A stretch of 64,000 nucleotides of DNA from Halopseudomonas yangmingensis. Its GTDB lineage: Bacteria; Pseudomonadota; Gammaproteobacteria; Pseudomonadales; Pseudomonadaceae. Shown one piece after another: positions 17,946 to 28,700 of the stretch. Location: the NCBI RefSeq assembly GCF_900114825.1, contig NZ_FOUI01000001.1, forward strand, positions 248,001-312,000, read 5' to 3'. The notes under the pieces were generated by a model. The model saw nothing but the letters and a program-made list of their open reading frames with translations, did no database searches and was not told where the DNA came from. Both the position numbers and the translations under genes were made by a program. The stretch's first letter is position 1. Each line of letters begins with the position of its first letter.

Positions 17946-18109
17946 ACGCACTGGCCGATTTCATTGCCATGGGTGGTCATGGCCCCTATGTCTGGTCCGC
18001 CTACGCGATTACTTTCGTGGTGTTGCTGCTGAATGTCGTGCAGCCCTGGCTGGCACGGCGGCAACTGGTTAAAGAAGAGGCGCGCCGTTTGCGCCGGGAG
18101 GTACGTTGA
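17942..18109 (+). CDS. ccmD: CcmD, small heme exporter accessory protein
   Basis: A 55-residue reading frame starts at the ATG overlapping the ccmC stop (ATGA) and ends one base before the ccmE ATG. It encodes one transmembrane helix ([18 protein letters not shown]) preceded by [12 protein letters not shown] and followed by a basic tail ([17 protein letters not shown]), the classic CcmD layout. CcmD helps CcmABC release holo-CcmE. Position between ccmC and ccmE makes the call firm despite its size. Confidence 0.93.
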   Translation: MNALADFIAMGGHGPYVWSAYAITFVVLLLNVVQPWLARRQLVKEEARRLRREVR

Positions 18110-18110
18110 T

Positions 18111-18575
18111 ATGCATCCGCAACGCAAGAAAAAATTGTCGTTGATTCTGCTGTCGGTCGCCGGCTTGGGGATTGCCATAGCCCTGGCGCTGACCGCCCTT
18201 CAGCAAAATATCAACCTGTTCTACAGCCCTACCGAGATTGCCGAGGGTCTGGCGCCGCAGGATGCGCGCATCCGCGCCGGTGGACTGGTTGCCGAGGGTA
18301 GTGTGAAGCGCTCGGATACCAATCTGGATGTGGAGTTCCAGGTTACTGATGGCCAGGAATTCGTCACAGTGGCGTTTAACGGCATTCTTCCCGATCTGTT
18401 CCGTGAGGGGCAGGGGATTGTTGCACTCGGTCGCCTTAACGAGAACCGTGTACTGATCGCCGACGAGGTATTGGCCAAGCATGACGAGGAGTACATGCCG
18501 CCAGAAATCAACCGGGCCATGGAAAAGGTCAACCAGAACCAGTTTCACGGCAGTAACGCCCAAGCCCAATATTGA
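18111..18575 (+). CDS. ccmE: CcmE, periplasmic heme chaperone
   Basis: CcmE binds heme covalently and carries it to CcmF. The 154-residue protein has a basic N-terminus (MHPQRKKK), one membrane anchor (about residues 9-29), and a beta-barrel periplasmic domain. The heme-binding His124 and nearby Tyr128 are in the motif [12 protein letters not shown]. An in-frame start at 18033 would add 26 residues lying over ccmD and is rejected. A GGGAGG ribosome-binding site precedes the ATG. Confidence 0.96.
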   Translation: MHPQRKKKLSLILLSVAGLGIAIALALTALQQNINLFYSPTEIAEGLAPQDARIRAGGLVAEGSVKRSDTNLDVEFQVTDGQEFVTVAFNGILPDLFREGQGIVALGRLNENRVLIADEVLAKHDEEYMPPEINRAMEKVNQNQFHGSNAQAQY

Positions 18576-18587
18576 TACGGAGGCAGC

Positions 18588-20555
18588 ATGATTCCCGAAC
18601 TTGGCCAGGTGGCCCTGATCATCGCGCTGGTGCTGGCGATTCTGCAGTCAGTGATTCCACTGTACGGTGCCTGGCGTGGTGACACCCTGGCCATGGGCTT
18701 TGCCCAGCCGGCAGCCATTGCGCAGTGCCTGTTTGTCGGCTTTGCTTTTGCCTGTCTGGTACACGCCTTTGTGACCAATGACTTCAGTGTCAGCTACGTG
18801 GCGATGAACTCGAATACCGCGTTGCCCTGGTACTACCGTGTGAGTGCAGTGTGGGGTGGCCATGAAGGGTCATTGTTGCTGTGGGCCTGGTTGCTGACCT
18901 TGTGGGGTGCGGCAGTGGCGATCTTCTCGCGCGACCTGCCGGAAGATGTGCAGAGCCGCGTGCTGGCCGTGATGGGTATGATCACCATCGGCTTCCTGCT
19001 GTTCATGATCATGACGTCCAACCCCTTCGACCGTGAGCTGCCGTTCCACCCGACGGATGGCCGTGACCTCAATCCGCTATTGCAGGACATTGGTCTGATT
19101 CTGCATCCGCCGATGCTGTACATGGGCTATGTAGGCTTTTCGGTGGCCTTCGCCTTCGCCATCGCCGCCTTGCTTGGCGGGCGGCTGGATGCGGCCTGGG
19201 CACGCTGGTCGCGGCCCTGGACACTGATCGCCTGGGCCTTTCTGACCATGGGTATCCTGCTGGGCTCCTGGTGGGCCTATTACGAACTGGGCTGGGGCGG
19301 CTGGTGGTTCTGGGATCCGGTGGAGAATGCGTCCTTTATGCCCTGGCTGGTCGGCACGGCGCTGATCCACTCGCTGGCAGTGACCGAGAAGCGTGGCGTA
19401 TTCAAGAGCTGGACAGTGCTGCTGGCGATTGCCACTTTCTCGCTGAGTTTGCTTGGTGCCTTCCTGGTGCGTTCCGGTGTGCTGACCTCGGTGCATGCCT
19501 TTGCCACAGACCCCGAGCGTGGCGTGTTTATTCTTGCCTTCCTGTTGTTGGTGGTCGGTGGTTCCCTGCTGCTGTACGCACTGCGTGCGCCGTCGGTGAA
19601 GAGCAAGATCGGCTTTACGCTGTTTTCCCGTGAGTTCTTCCTGCTGTTGAACAACGTGATTCTGGTGGTCACCACGCTGATGGTGCTGCTCGGTACCTTG
19701 TATCCGCTGGCACTGGATGCCATGACCGGCGCCATGGTGTCGGTAGGACCACCCTATTTCAACGCGTTGTTCCTGCCACTGATGGCGGTGCTGATGGCGG
19801 CATTGGGTCTCGGTATTGTCAGTCGCTGGAAGGATACCCCGCTGCAATGGCTGTTCGGCCAGTGCAAGTGGGTGCTGGTGCTCAGCGCGGTGGGTGCGGT
19901 ACTGATCGCCCTGTGGGTAGGTGACCACTACCTGTCGGTCGGCAGCATGTTGTTGCTGGTGTTCTGGGTGACCGGTATGAGCATCCGCGACATCCTCGAC
20001 AAGACCCGTCACAAAGGCTTGTTGACCGGATTACGTGGGCTGACCCGCAGTTACTGGGGCATGGTGTTGGGGCATATTGGTGTGGCCGTGTGTGCCGTGG
20101 GCATCGTCTCGGTCAGCCTGTTCGACCAGCAGCGTGACCTGCGCATGTCGCCTGGCGACAGTCTGGAGCTGGGTGGCTACACCTTTATCTACCGCGAATT
20201 GTCACATCGCGAGGGCTCCAACTGGGTGTCCGACAAGGCGGTGATTGATGTACTCCGCGGCGAGCGTCAGGTGACTACCCTGCGCCCGGAAAAGCGCCAG
20301 TACACGGTGCAGACCATGGTGATGACCGAGGCGGGTATCCATGCCGGTTTCACCCGTGACCTGTTCGTTGCCATGGGCGAACCGCTGGGTGGCGAGGCCT
20401 GGGCTATCCGGATTCATATCAAGCCCTTTGTACGCTGGATCTGGCTTGGCGGCATCTTGATGAGTCTTGGTGGTGTGCTGGCCGCCTCTGACAAGCGCTA
20501 CCGGCTGGCGGTGCGCCGTCGGGTCGGTGCAGCGCTGGCGCGGGGGGCTGCCTGA
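18588..20555 (+). CDS. ccmF: CcmF, cytochrome c heme lyase
   Basis: CcmF joins heme from CcmE to apocytochrome c. The 655-residue polytopic protein carries the tryptophan-rich motif (GWGGWWFWDPVENASFMPWL) near residues 235-255 and many membrane helices. A periplasmic C-terminal loop precedes the last helix. An AGGAGG-like site (CGGAGGCAGC) precedes the ATG. Its stop overlaps the ccmG start. Confidence 0.97.
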   Translation: MIPELGQVALIIALVLAILQSVIPLYGAWRGDTLAMGFAQPAAIAQCLFVGFAFACLVHAFVTNDFSVSYVAMNSNTALPWYYRVSAVWGGHEGSLLLWAWLLTLWGAAVAIFSRDLPEDVQSRVLAVMGMITIGFLLFMIMTSNPFDRELPFHPTDGRDLNPLLQDIGLILHPPMLYMGYVGFSVAFAFAIAALLGGRLDAAWARWSRPWTLIAWAFLTMGILLGSWWAYYELGWGGWWFWDPVENASFMPWLVGTALIHSLAVTEKRGVFKSWTVLLAIATFSLSLLGAFLVRSGVLTSVHAFATDPERGVFILAFLLLVVGGSLLLYALRAPSVKSKIGFTLFSREFFLLLNNVILVVTTLMVLLGTLYPLALDAMTGAMVSVGPPYFNALFLPLMAVLMAALGLGIVSRWKDTPLQWLFGQCKWVLVLSAVGAVLIALWVGDHYLSVGSMLLLVFWVTGMSIRDILDKTRHKGLLTGLRGLTRSYWGMVLGHIGVAVCAVGIVSVSLFDQQRDLRMSPGDSLELGGYTFIYRELSHREGSNWVSDKAVIDVLRGERQVTTLRPEKRQYTVQTMVMTEAGIHAGFTRDLFVAMGEPLGGEAWAIRIHIKPFVRWIWLGGILMSLGGVLAASDKRYRLAVRRRVGAALARGAA

Positions 20556-21094
20556 TGCGTCGGCTGCTGCTGCTGTTGCCGTTGGTAGTCTTTTTGTTGA
20601 TGGCAGTATTCCTGTTCAAGGGACTCTTTCTCGACAACGAGAATCTGCCGTCGGCACTGATCGGCAAGCCGTTCCCCGAGTTCGATCTTGCCAGCGTCGA
20701 GGACCCGGAGCGCCGCTATACCCGCGAGGATCTGCTGGGACGTCCGGCGCTGGTGAATGTCTGGGCGACCTGGTGCGTGGCCTGTCGGGTTGAGCATCCG
20801 GTGCTGAACAAGCTGGCGGAGCAAGGGGTGGTTATCCATGGAGTCAACTACAAGGACGACCTGGAGTCGGCACGCCGCTGGCTGCGTGACCTGCATGACC
20901 CCTATGTGCTGAATATCTTCGATGATCGTGGTCGTCTGGGGCTGGATCTGGGCGTTTACGGCGCACCTGAAACCTATCTGATTGATGCGCGTGGCATTGT
21001 TCGGCACAAGGTGGTGGGTGTGGTAGACGAAAAGCTGTGGACCAGGGAGCTGGCGGCCCGTTACCAGGCCCTGCTGGATGAGGTGGAACCATGA
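20555..21094 (+). CDS. ccmG: CcmG/DsbE, thiol-disulfide oxidoreductase
   Basis: CcmG keeps apocytochrome c cysteines reduced for heme attachment. The 179-residue protein has an N-terminal membrane anchor (about residues 4-26) and a periplasmic thioredoxin fold. The active site is Cys74-Val-Ala-Cys77 (ATWCVACRVEHP), and the cis-Pro region YGAPETYLID contains the family's Glu. It overlaps both ccmF and ccmH by a few bases. Confidence 0.96.
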   Translation: MRRLLLLLPLVVFLLMAVFLFKGLFLDNENLPSALIGKPFPEFDLASVEDPERRYTREDLLGRPALVNVWATWCVACRVEHPVLNKLAEQGVVIHGVNYKDDLESARRWLRDLHDPYVLNIFDDRGRLGLDLGVYGAPETYLIDARGIVRHKVVGVVDEKLWTRELAARYQALLDEVEP

Positions 21095-21561
21095 GAGGAT
21101 TGTTGCTTGGCATTCTGATCAGTTGCCTTGCCGGCGTGGCACAGGCCGGCATAGTGACTTTCGAATTTGAAAGCGAGGAGCAGCGCCAGCGCTTCTATCA
21201 ACTTGGCAATGAGCTGCGCTGTCCCAAGTGCCAGAACCAGAACATAGCCGATTCGGATGCGCCGATTGCCGAGGACCTGCGCAACGAGGTGTTCCGTTTG
21301 CTCAGCGAAGGCCACGACAATCGCGAAATCATTGATTACATGGTGATGCGCTATGGCGACTTCGTGCGCTACCGGCCGGCTTTCAATGCACAGACAGCAG
21401 CCCTGTGGCTGGCGCCCGGAGTATTCCTGTTCGGCGCCATAGGTATTCTGGTGTTCATGCTGATCAGGCGTCGTGGTAACGATATTGCCGCAGATCAGAG
21501 CCAGCTAAGCGAGGCGGAACAGCAGCAATTGCACAAACTTCTCAAAGAAAAAGGCGAGTAA
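21091..21561 (+). CDS. ccmH: CcmH, apocytochrome c thiol reductase subunit
   Basis: CcmH works with CcmG and CcmI to present apocytochrome c in reduced form. The 156-residue protein has a signal peptide (MRGLLLGILISCLAGVAQA), the redox motif LRCPKCQNQ (Cys44 and Cys47), and a C-terminal membrane helix (ALWLAPGVFLFGAIGILVFM). It is the short form; the TPR part seen fused in E. coli CcmH is the separate ccmI gene here, as in other pseudomonads. Confidence 0.95.
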   Translation: MRGLLLGILISCLAGVAQAGIVTFEFESEEQRQRFYQLGNELRCPKCQNQNIADSDAPIAEDLRNEVFRLLSEGHDNREIIDYMVMRYGDFVRYRPAFNAQTAALWLAPGVFLFGAIGILVFMLIRRRGNDIAADQSQLSEAEQQQLHKLLKEKGE

Positions 21562-22769
21562 TGACCGATTTCTGGATATATGCAGCACTGCTGGTACTGG
21601 CCGGCATGCTGGTTATGCTCTGGCCGGTATGGCGTGCCCGCAAGCAGCATCATGTCGACCGAAATGCACTGAACGTGGCGCTTTTCGAGGAACGCGTGGC
21701 CGAACTGCAAGCCCAGCGCGATGCCGGTGAGCTGAGTGAGGGGCAATTTGTCGCTACCCGTGACGAGGCCTCGAGATTGTTGCTGGAGGATACCGAAGAG
21801 ACGGATCAGCCCCGCTTGCCTTTCAGGCCTTCGCGTGCTGCCGGTATCCTGCTGCTGGTTCTGGCCGGTCTGCTGCCAGTGGCAGTGGTTACCCTGTACA
21901 ACACCTGGGGCAGTTTGCCGGCACTGGCTTTGTATCGCGAGATTCAGGATCAGCCGGAACCACAGAGCATGCAGGAAGTGGCCGAACGCATGCAGCGGAT
22001 TACCAGCATCCAGCCGGATAATGGCGAAGCCTGGTTCATGCTCGGGCGTGCACTGTTGTCTACCCGCCAGCCGCAGGCTGCGGTAGCGGCTTTCGAACGC
22101 AGCATGCAGGTGCTGGGCGAACACCCGGAGATTCTTGCACAGATGGCTCAGGCGCGTTTCTTCGCTGCCGATAACCAGCTCGATAGCCGTGCAGTGGCCG
22201 CGCTGGATCGTGCACTGGAATTGAATCCGCAGGAGCCAACGGCCTTGGGGCTGCTTGGCATTGCTTCCTTCGAAGCGGGGGATTACCCGGCAGCCATCCA
22301 GTATTGGGGTGAGCTGCTCAAGGGGATGCCACCGGGAAGTGATGGGGCGCGATCCATAGAGTCGGGTATCGAGCGGGCACAGCGTCTGCTGGAGCAGGGG
22401 GATGAACCTGCGGTAGATCAGGCAGAGCTGCAACTTCGCATCGAGCTGAGTCTGGCGGAGGGGTTGGCAGATAACCTGGATGTGCAACAGGCCGCTGTGT
22501 TCCTGTTCGCTCGCGAACTTGAAGGCGAAGGCATGCCATTATTGGCACGGCGTATTGCCCTGAACGAATTGCCGGCAGCCTTGTTGCTTGGCCCTGAGGA
22601 CAGCATGCTGCCAGGCACGCGATTGCAGTCCGGGCAGCGTCTGCAACTGATAGCACGACTTTCCCCGGGTGGTGATGTCATGCACAGCAGTCACGAAGGA
22701 CGGGTTGCCGAGGTCTTGCTCGGTGATGACCAGGTGTACCGCCTGCGCGTGGAAATACCCTTGCAGTAA
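21561..22769 (+). CDS. ccmI: CcmI, TPR apocytochrome c chaperone
   Basis: CcmI (CycH) binds the C-terminus of apocytochrome c and delivers it to the CcmFH heme ligation complex. The 402-residue protein begins with a membrane helix (IYAALLVLAGMLVMLWPVW), a cytoplasmic loop and a second helix (RAAGILLLVLAGLLPVAVV). Periplasmic TPR units follow (about residues 140-270; for example GEAWFMLGRALLSTRQPQAA), then a C-terminal beta-rich domain. It is the last gene of the operon and is followed by a terminator. Confidence 0.93.
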   Translation: MTDFWIYAALLVLAGMLVMLWPVWRARKQHHVDRNALNVALFEERVAELQAQRDAGELSEGQFVATRDEASRLLLEDTEETDQPRLPFRPSRAAGILLLVLAGLLPVAVVTLYNTWGSLPALALYREIQDQPEPQSMQEVAERMQRITSIQPDNGEAWFMLGRALLSTRQPQAAVAAFERSMQVLGEHPEILAQMAQARFFAADNQLDSRAVAALDRALELNPQEPTALGLLGIASFEAGDYPAAIQYWGELLKGMPPGSDGARSIESGIERAQRLLEQGDEPAVDQAELQLRIELSLAEGLADNLDVQQAAVFLFARELEGEGMPLLARRIALNELPAALLLGPEDSMLPGTRLQSGQRLQLIARLSPGGDVMHSSHEGRVAEVLLGDDQVYRLRVEIPLQ

Positions 22770-22775
22770 ATCCTC

Positions 22776-22804
22776 CGGCTGCCGGCTTGGCCGGCAGCCG
22801 TTTC
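22776..22804 (+). terminator. Rho-independent terminator after the ccm operon
   Basis: An 11-bp perfect stem (CGGCTGCCGGC at 22776-22786; GCCGGCAGCCG at 22790-22800) with loop TTG is followed by TTTCC. It lies 7 bases after ccmI and 8 bases before the convergent transporter stop, so it can serve both strands, although the T tract is short. Confidence 0.75.
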
Positions 22805-22811
22805 CTCCTGA

Positions 22812-24272
22812 TCAAAGACCGAATATCAGACCGACCAGTGCGTAGCTGATCAGGGTCACCAGAGCCATTCCGCCAATATTCAGTGCCAGACCGGCACTGA
22901 TCATCTGCCCGATACGCAAATGCCCGCTGGCAAATACGATGGCATTCGGCGGGGTGGCGACCGGCATCATGAACGCACAGCTGGCGGCAATGGCTGCCGG
23001 TACCGTGAGCAGCAGAGGCGATACGCCCTGGGCAATCGCCAGGGCGCCAAGCAGCGGCAGGAAAGCGGCGGCAGTCGCGGTGTTGCTGGTGACTTCAGTC
23101 AGGAAGATGATCACCGTCACTACCAGCAGCATCATCACAATCAGCGGCAGGGCCTGCAGACTGCCCAGACTGCTGGCGATCCATTCGGCCAGCCCGGAGC
23201 TGCTGATCACGCCGGCCAGGCTCAGGCCACCGCCAAACAGCAGCAGCACGCCCCAGGGCAATTTTGCTGCGCTCTCCCAGTCCATCAGCGTGTCGCGGCC
23301 ATTGCCGGCTGGCAGGATAAACAACAGCAGGGCAGCAGCGATGGCAATCAACGTATCGTTTAGCCAGGCCAGTCCGGCGCCGGATAGCAGTGGCTGGACT
23401 ATCCAGGCCAACGCCGTCAGGCCGAACAGCAGCGCTACCCGTTGCTCGGGCACGCCCATCGGACCCAGTTCATGCAACTGCGCACGCAGCAGCGACTGGC
23501 TGTCGGTTTCTGCCGAGAGGCCAAAGTCCTTGCGGGTCAGCCACCACCAGACCAGTAACAGCATACTGGCGGCCACCGGCACGCCAATCAGCATCCATTG
23601 GGCAAAGCCGACCTGGATGCCCTGGTTTTCAGCCAGCCAGGCCGCCAGCAAGGCGTTCGGTGGGGTGCCGATCAGTGTGGCTATACCGCCAACGCTGGCG
23701 GCATAGGCAATCGCCAGCAGCAGCGCGGTGGCGAAGCGTTTGACGGCTTCAGGGTTTTGTCCGTCCAGCAGGCTGAGCACAGACAGGCCGATTGGCAGCA
23801 TCATGATGGTAGTGGCTGTATTGCTAACCCACATGCTGAGAAAGGCGGTGGCCAGCATAAAACCGCCGATTTGCCGGCGCGGCTGGCTGCCGACGGCCAG
23901 CAGGGTGGCCAGCGCGATACGGCGATGCAGGTTCCAGCGCTGCATTGCCAGTCCCAGCACAAAGCCGCCCATAAACAGGAAAATGATCGGGTTGGCATAG
24001 GGTGAACTGGCCTGGCTGACCGAACCCAAGTCCAACGCCGGAATCAACGGAATCGGCAGCAATGCCGTAGCCGGAATCGGAATCGCCTCGGTGGACCACC
24101 AGGTGGCCATCAGCAGCATCAGTCCGAGGGCGCGCCAGGCGGTCAGCGACATCTCGCCGGGCGCTGGCAGCAGAAGACAGGCCAGTAGCCACAGCAGGCC
24201 CAGCCACAGCCCCGTGCGTTGGATGCCGGTGCGTACCATGGGTGCGGCGTTGGTAGCGGAGGTGTTGCTCAT
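22812..24272 (-). CDS. DASS/SLC13-family sodium:carboxylate or sulfate symporter
   Basis: This 486-residue inner membrane transporter belongs to the divalent anion:Na+ symporter family, which moves dicarboxylates, citrate or sulfate. Two repeated SNT signatures that form the Na+ and substrate site are visible (VSNTATTIMMLPIG and TSNTATAAAFLPLL), one in each half, with about a dozen hydrophobic helices. The substrate cannot be fixed from sequence. The start overlaps the stop of the upstream MFS gene (ATGA), so the two are coexpressed. Confidence 0.88.
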   Translation of the reverse strand: MSNTSATNAAPMVRTGIQRTGLWLGLLWLLACLLLPAPGEMSLTAWRALGLMLLMATWWSTEAIPIPATALLPIPLIPALDLGSVSQASSPYANPIIFLFMGGFVLGLAMQRWNLHRRIALATLLAVGSQPRRQIGGFMLATAFLSMWVSNTATTIMMLPIGLSVLSLLDGQNPEAVKRFATALLLAIAYAASVGGIATLIGTPPNALLAAWLAENQGIQVGFAQWMLIGVPVAASMLLLVWWWLTRKDFGLSAETDSQSLLRAQLHELGPMGVPEQRVALLFGLTALAWIVQPLLSGAGLAWLNDTLIAIAAALLLFILPAGNGRDTLMDWESAAKLPWGVLLLFGGGLSLAGVISSSGLAEWIASSLGSLQALPLIVMMLLVVTVIIFLTEVTSNTATAAAFLPLLGALAIAQGVSPLLLTVPAAIAASCAFMMPVATPPNAIVFASGHLRIGQMISAGLALNIGGMALVTLISYALVGLIFGL

Positions 24273-25585
24273 GGACTCTGTACCTCGGGCAGGGAAATCG
24301 CAAGGATGGCGCCGGTCAGGCCAATACCGGACAGCAGCAACAGCATGCCGGCGGCACCGATCAGTGGTGTAAGCAGACCGAACAGGCCGGTAGCAAGCAG
24401 AATCAGCCCGATCAGGCTGTTTCCCACAGCAACATAGTCAGTGCGTTTGCTGCCGCCGGCCATATCCAGCACATAGGTCTTGCGTGCCACACGCACGCCA
24501 CTGTGGGCGATGCCCAGCACAAAAAAGGCGCACGGGAAAAGCCAGTCCTGCAGCCGGGGTGAAAGCCACTGGCTGGCATCCAGTGCAATCACCAGCGGGC
24601 CGAGCAGGCTCGCCAGCAGCGCCGCCCGTATCATTACCTGACGACTCGACGCATCTGCCTGGCGTCCCCAAAAACCGCCGCTGAGGCTGCTGGCCAGGCC
24701 GTTGGCCAGCAAAAAGGCACCCAGCATACCCAGGCCGTTGTTGGCAGTCTGGCCAAGCAGCACATAGTAGGGGGCAGACAGTGCAGAGCACAGCAGCAGG
24801 GCGCGCACCAGCACAAAGCGGCGGAAGGGCGCATCGGTCCGCAGCAGGCCAAGGCTGGCAACTGCGGTGTTTATTGCATTGGCGCCACCTTCGGTGGCTC
24901 CAGGGGCTTCGTCGATGCCCTGATACAATAATGCCGCCACTAGCCACAGCAGTGCTGCGCCAAACAGCAAGCCAAGCAGAAACAAGCGGTTATCATCGTC
25001 GGGTGGCCACAGCAGCCAGCTGGCACCGACGCCAAGCACCAGCCAGCCGGAAAGGCTTGAGGCCATGCCATTCAGGCGGCCGCGCCGGGTCTTGGGAATG
25101 GTCTTGCCGATTACATCCTTGCTTGCCACCGAACAGAAGCCTCGGGCCAGGCTGAACAGCACCAGGCAGGCAACAATAAGTGCGCCGGCCAGCGCACCAC
25201 GGGTCAGCCAGGCAGCCAATCCCATCAGCAGTATCGCCAGTGCCTGCAACAGGCTCCCGGCTACCCAGATGCCGGCACGCCGTGGTCTGGTGCGTACCCA
25301 GGCGGCTATCAGCAGTTGTGGCAGCATCGAGCCGGATTCGCGGATAGGTACCAGCCAGGCAACCAGAGCAAGAGGTGCGCCAACGCTGGCCAGCAGCCAG
25401 GTCAAAGTGGTCTTCGGGCTGGTCAGGGTATCACCCAGGTTGGTCAGGGTGGTCGCCAGCAGCTGGCGGAAGAAATTACCCGGTACCTCATGACAGGCGC
25501 TATCGGGAATGTCGCGGCAGACACGGCTATCCTCGGGCTCAACCATCAGGTCGTACAGTCGTCCGAGGCGTGAACTGTCTTGCAT
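24269..25585 (-). CDS. MFS permease
   Basis: A 438-residue polytopic protein with about 12 hydrophobic segments and an MFS-like basic loop (IPKTRRGRLNGMASSL). The first 45 residues are hydrophilic and rich in charged residues with two Cys (about MQDSSRLGRLYDLMVEPE), longer than a usual MFS N-terminus. The start at 25585 is supported by a GGAG site 5 bases upstream; the frame continues open to 25945 over smc but without conservation expected there. Substrate unknown. It diverges from smc across 142 bases and is upstream partner of the DASS gene. Confidence 0.8.
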   Translation of the reverse strand: MQDSSRLGRLYDLMVEPEDSRVCRDIPDSACHEVPGNFFRQLLATTLTNLGDTLTSPKTTLTWLLASVGAPLALVAWLVPIRESGSMLPQLLIAAWVRTRPRRAGIWVAGSLLQALAILLMGLAAWLTRGALAGALIVACLVLFSLARGFCSVASKDVIGKTIPKTRRGRLNGMASSLSGWLVLGVGASWLLWPPDDDNRLFLLGLLFGAALLWLVAALLYQGIDEAPGATEGGANAINTAVASLGLLRTDAPFRRFVLVRALLLCSALSAPYYVLLGQTANNGLGMLGAFLLANGLASSLSGGFWGRQADASSRQVMIRAALLASLLGPLVIALDASQWLSPRLQDWLFPCAFFVLGIAHSGVRVARKTYVLDMAGGSKRTDYVAVGNSLIGLILLATGLFGLLTPLIGAAGMLLLLSGIGLTGAILAISLPEVQSP

Positions 25586-25727
25586 GCGGGCTCCAGGCAA
25601 ATTTCGAATGGCTGATTCTGCCGCAGGTACTCGCCTTTGGCCACAGACACCGGTCAGCGGTTGTATCCGGCGGCGCCACGGGTAAAAATGCCGGATTCGC
25701 TGCCGAGCATCAGGGACAGGCCGATCA

Positions 25728-28700
25728 ATGCGACTCAAATGCATCAAGCTGGCGGGCTTCAAGTCGTTCGTCGACCCCACCACCGTGTATTTCCCGACCA
25801 ATATGGGCGCCGTGGTCGGCCCCAACGGCTGTGGTAAATCCAATATCATCGATGCGGTGCGCTGGGTCATGGGCGAAAGTTCGGCAAAGAACCTGCGCGG
25901 CGAGTCGATGACCGATGTGATTTTCAACGGCTCGAACAGTCGCAAGCCGGTCGGTCAGGCCTCGATCGAGCTGGTGTTCGACAACAGCGATGGCAGCCTG
26001 AAAGGCGAATACGCCGGTTATGCCGAGATTTCCATCCGCCGCAAGGTCACCCGTGAAGCGCAGAACCAGTACTTTCTCAATGGCACCAAGTGCCGGCGCC
26101 GCGACATCACCGACATCTTCCTCGGCACCGGCCTCGGCCCGCGCAGCTACTCGATCATCGAGCAGGGCATGATTTCCCGGCTGATCGAGGCCAAGCCGGA
26201 CGAGCTACGCCTGTTTATCGAAGAGGCGGCGGGGATTTCCAAGTACAAGGAACGCCGCCGCGAGACCGAGAACCGCATCCGCCGCACCCACGAGAACCTG
26301 GCGCGCCTGACTGATCTGCGCGAGGAACTGGAGCGCCAGCTCGGGCACCTGCAGCGCCAGGCCCAGGCCGCCGAGAAATATAAGGAATACAAGGCCGAGG
26401 AACGCCAGCTCAAGGCACAGCTGCTGGCCCTGCGCTGGCAGGCACTGGATGCCCGCAGTGGCGATTACCAGCAGCGCGTGGCCAACCTGGAAGTGGCCTT
26501 CGAGGGCCTGATTGCCGATCAGCGCCAGGCCGAGAGCGCCATCGAGACCCAGCGCGATCTGCACGCCCGCCTGGGGGATGAGTTCAACCAGGTGCAGGGG
26601 CGCTTCTACAGCCTGGGTGCAGAGATAAGCCGTATCGAGCAGGCCCTGCAGTTCAATCGAGACCGCCAGCAACAGCTGCGCAATGACCTGCAACAGACCG
26701 AACAGGCCTGGCAGGAGGCGCACAGCCACCTGACCCAGGATCAGGCACTGCAGGCCGATCTGGCTGGCGAGCTGGCCGAGATCGAGCCGCAACTGGAGCT
26801 GCTGGCGGCGGCCGAGGAGGATGCCGGCGAACAGTTGCAGGTAGCCGAGCAGGCCATGCACGACTGGCAACAGGCCTGGGACCAGTTCAACCACAGCTCG
26901 TCTGCGCCGCGTCAGCAGGCCGAGGTCGAGCAGTCACGCATTCGTCATCTGGAGCAGGCACTGGAACGCTTGGGTGAGCGTATCCGCCGATTGCAGGACG
27001 AGGCTGGTGGGTTGTCGGTCGGCAGTCTGGACGAAGAACTTGAAAGTCTTGCCGAGCAACTGGCGGAACTGGACCTGCGTAGCGAGGATGACCGTCAGCG
27101 GCTGGATGAACTGGGCGAGCAGTTGCAACTGCAACGCGACACCCAGACGGCCCTCGGTCAGGAGCAGGATATCCGCCGCAATGAGCAGCAGCGCGCCAGC
27201 GGCCGACTGGCCTCGCTTGAGGCCTTGCAGCAGGAAGCCCTGCAGCACGGTCAGGGCGTGCGTGAGTGGTTGCAGCGCCATGGCCTGCAGGACAGCCTGC
27301 GGCTGGCCGAGTGTCTGCAGGTGCAGCCCGGCTGGGAGAGCGCCGTGGAAACGGTGTTGGCCGAGGACCTGCAGGCCATCTGTCTGACGCAGCTGGATCA
27401 GCAGATCGACAGTCTGCAGGACTTCAGTCGTGGCCGTCTGCGGCTGGTCGAGCAGTTGCAGGCTGGCGACTCCGGCGGGCTCGCGGATGGCAGCCTGTTG
27501 CAACAGGTCAGCAGCACGCTGGACCTGTCGCCCTGGCTGGCGCAGGTGTACACCGCCGCTGATTTGCCCGAGGCCCTGCAGCGCCGTCATGCACTGCGGC
27601 CGGGCGAGTCATTGATAACCGCCGACGGTCACTGGCTGGGGCGCAACTGGCTGCGCCTGCGGCGTGGCGAGGAGGCCGGGTCCGGCGTGCTGGCGCGCCG
27701 GCAGCAGATTATCGAACTGCAGCAACAGCTGGAGCAGGCCGAACAGGCGCTGGCCGATGGCGAGCAGAAATTGCAGCAGCAACGCCAGGGCATCAGCCAG
27801 CTGGAGCAGCAGCGTGAACAGCTGCAGCACGGTCTGGCCCGGCTGGGCCGTGAACACGGCGAGCTCAAGGCCCAGTGGTCGGCGCGTCAGGTGCGAGTGG
27901 AGCAGGTCAATGCGCGGCGCCAGCGCATTGCCGATGACCTGCAGGAGCTGCAGGCCCAGCGTGAGCAGGAGCAGGAGCAACTGGCCGAGGCGCGCCTGTT
28001 GCTGCAGGAGGCACTGGAGCGCATGGCCAGCGATGGCGAGCAGCGCGAGCGCTTGTTGGGCCGGCGCGATCAGGTCCGTGAGCGGCTGGATCAGGCGCGC
28101 CAGTTGGCCCGGTATAATAAAGAGCAGGCACACCAGTTGGCCCTGCGTGCGCAGTCGCTACGGGCCCAGCAGGGCTCTGCAGGTCAGGCGCTTGAGCGTC
28201 TGCAACTGCAGATCGAGCGGCTGGCCGAGCGCCGCGAGCAGTTGCAGATGACCCTGGAGGACAGTCAGGCTCCCGAGGAAGACCAGCGCCTGCAACTGGA
28301 GGAGTTGCTGGAGCAGCGGCTGGCGGTTGAACAACAACTGGCGCAGGCGCGTCAGGCGATGGAGCAGGCCGACCAGCAGCTGCGCGAGCAGGAGCAACGG
28401 CGCACCCGTGCCGAACAGCAAGCGCAGCAGCTGCGTGGCCAGCTGGATGAGCAGCGCCTTGATCTGCGTGACCTGCAAAGCCGCCGTCAGGCGCTGGAGG
28501 AGCAGTTACTGGAATCCGGCTACGACCTGCATGGCGTGCTCGACAGTCTGCCGGCCGAGGCCAGCGAGGCCGGCTGGGAGCAGCAACTGGCGCAGCTGGA
28601 TGCGCGCATCCAGCGCCTGGGTGCGATCAATCTGGCGGCGATTGACGAATATCAGCAGCAGTCCGAACGCAAACGCTATCTGGATGCACAGAATGACGAT

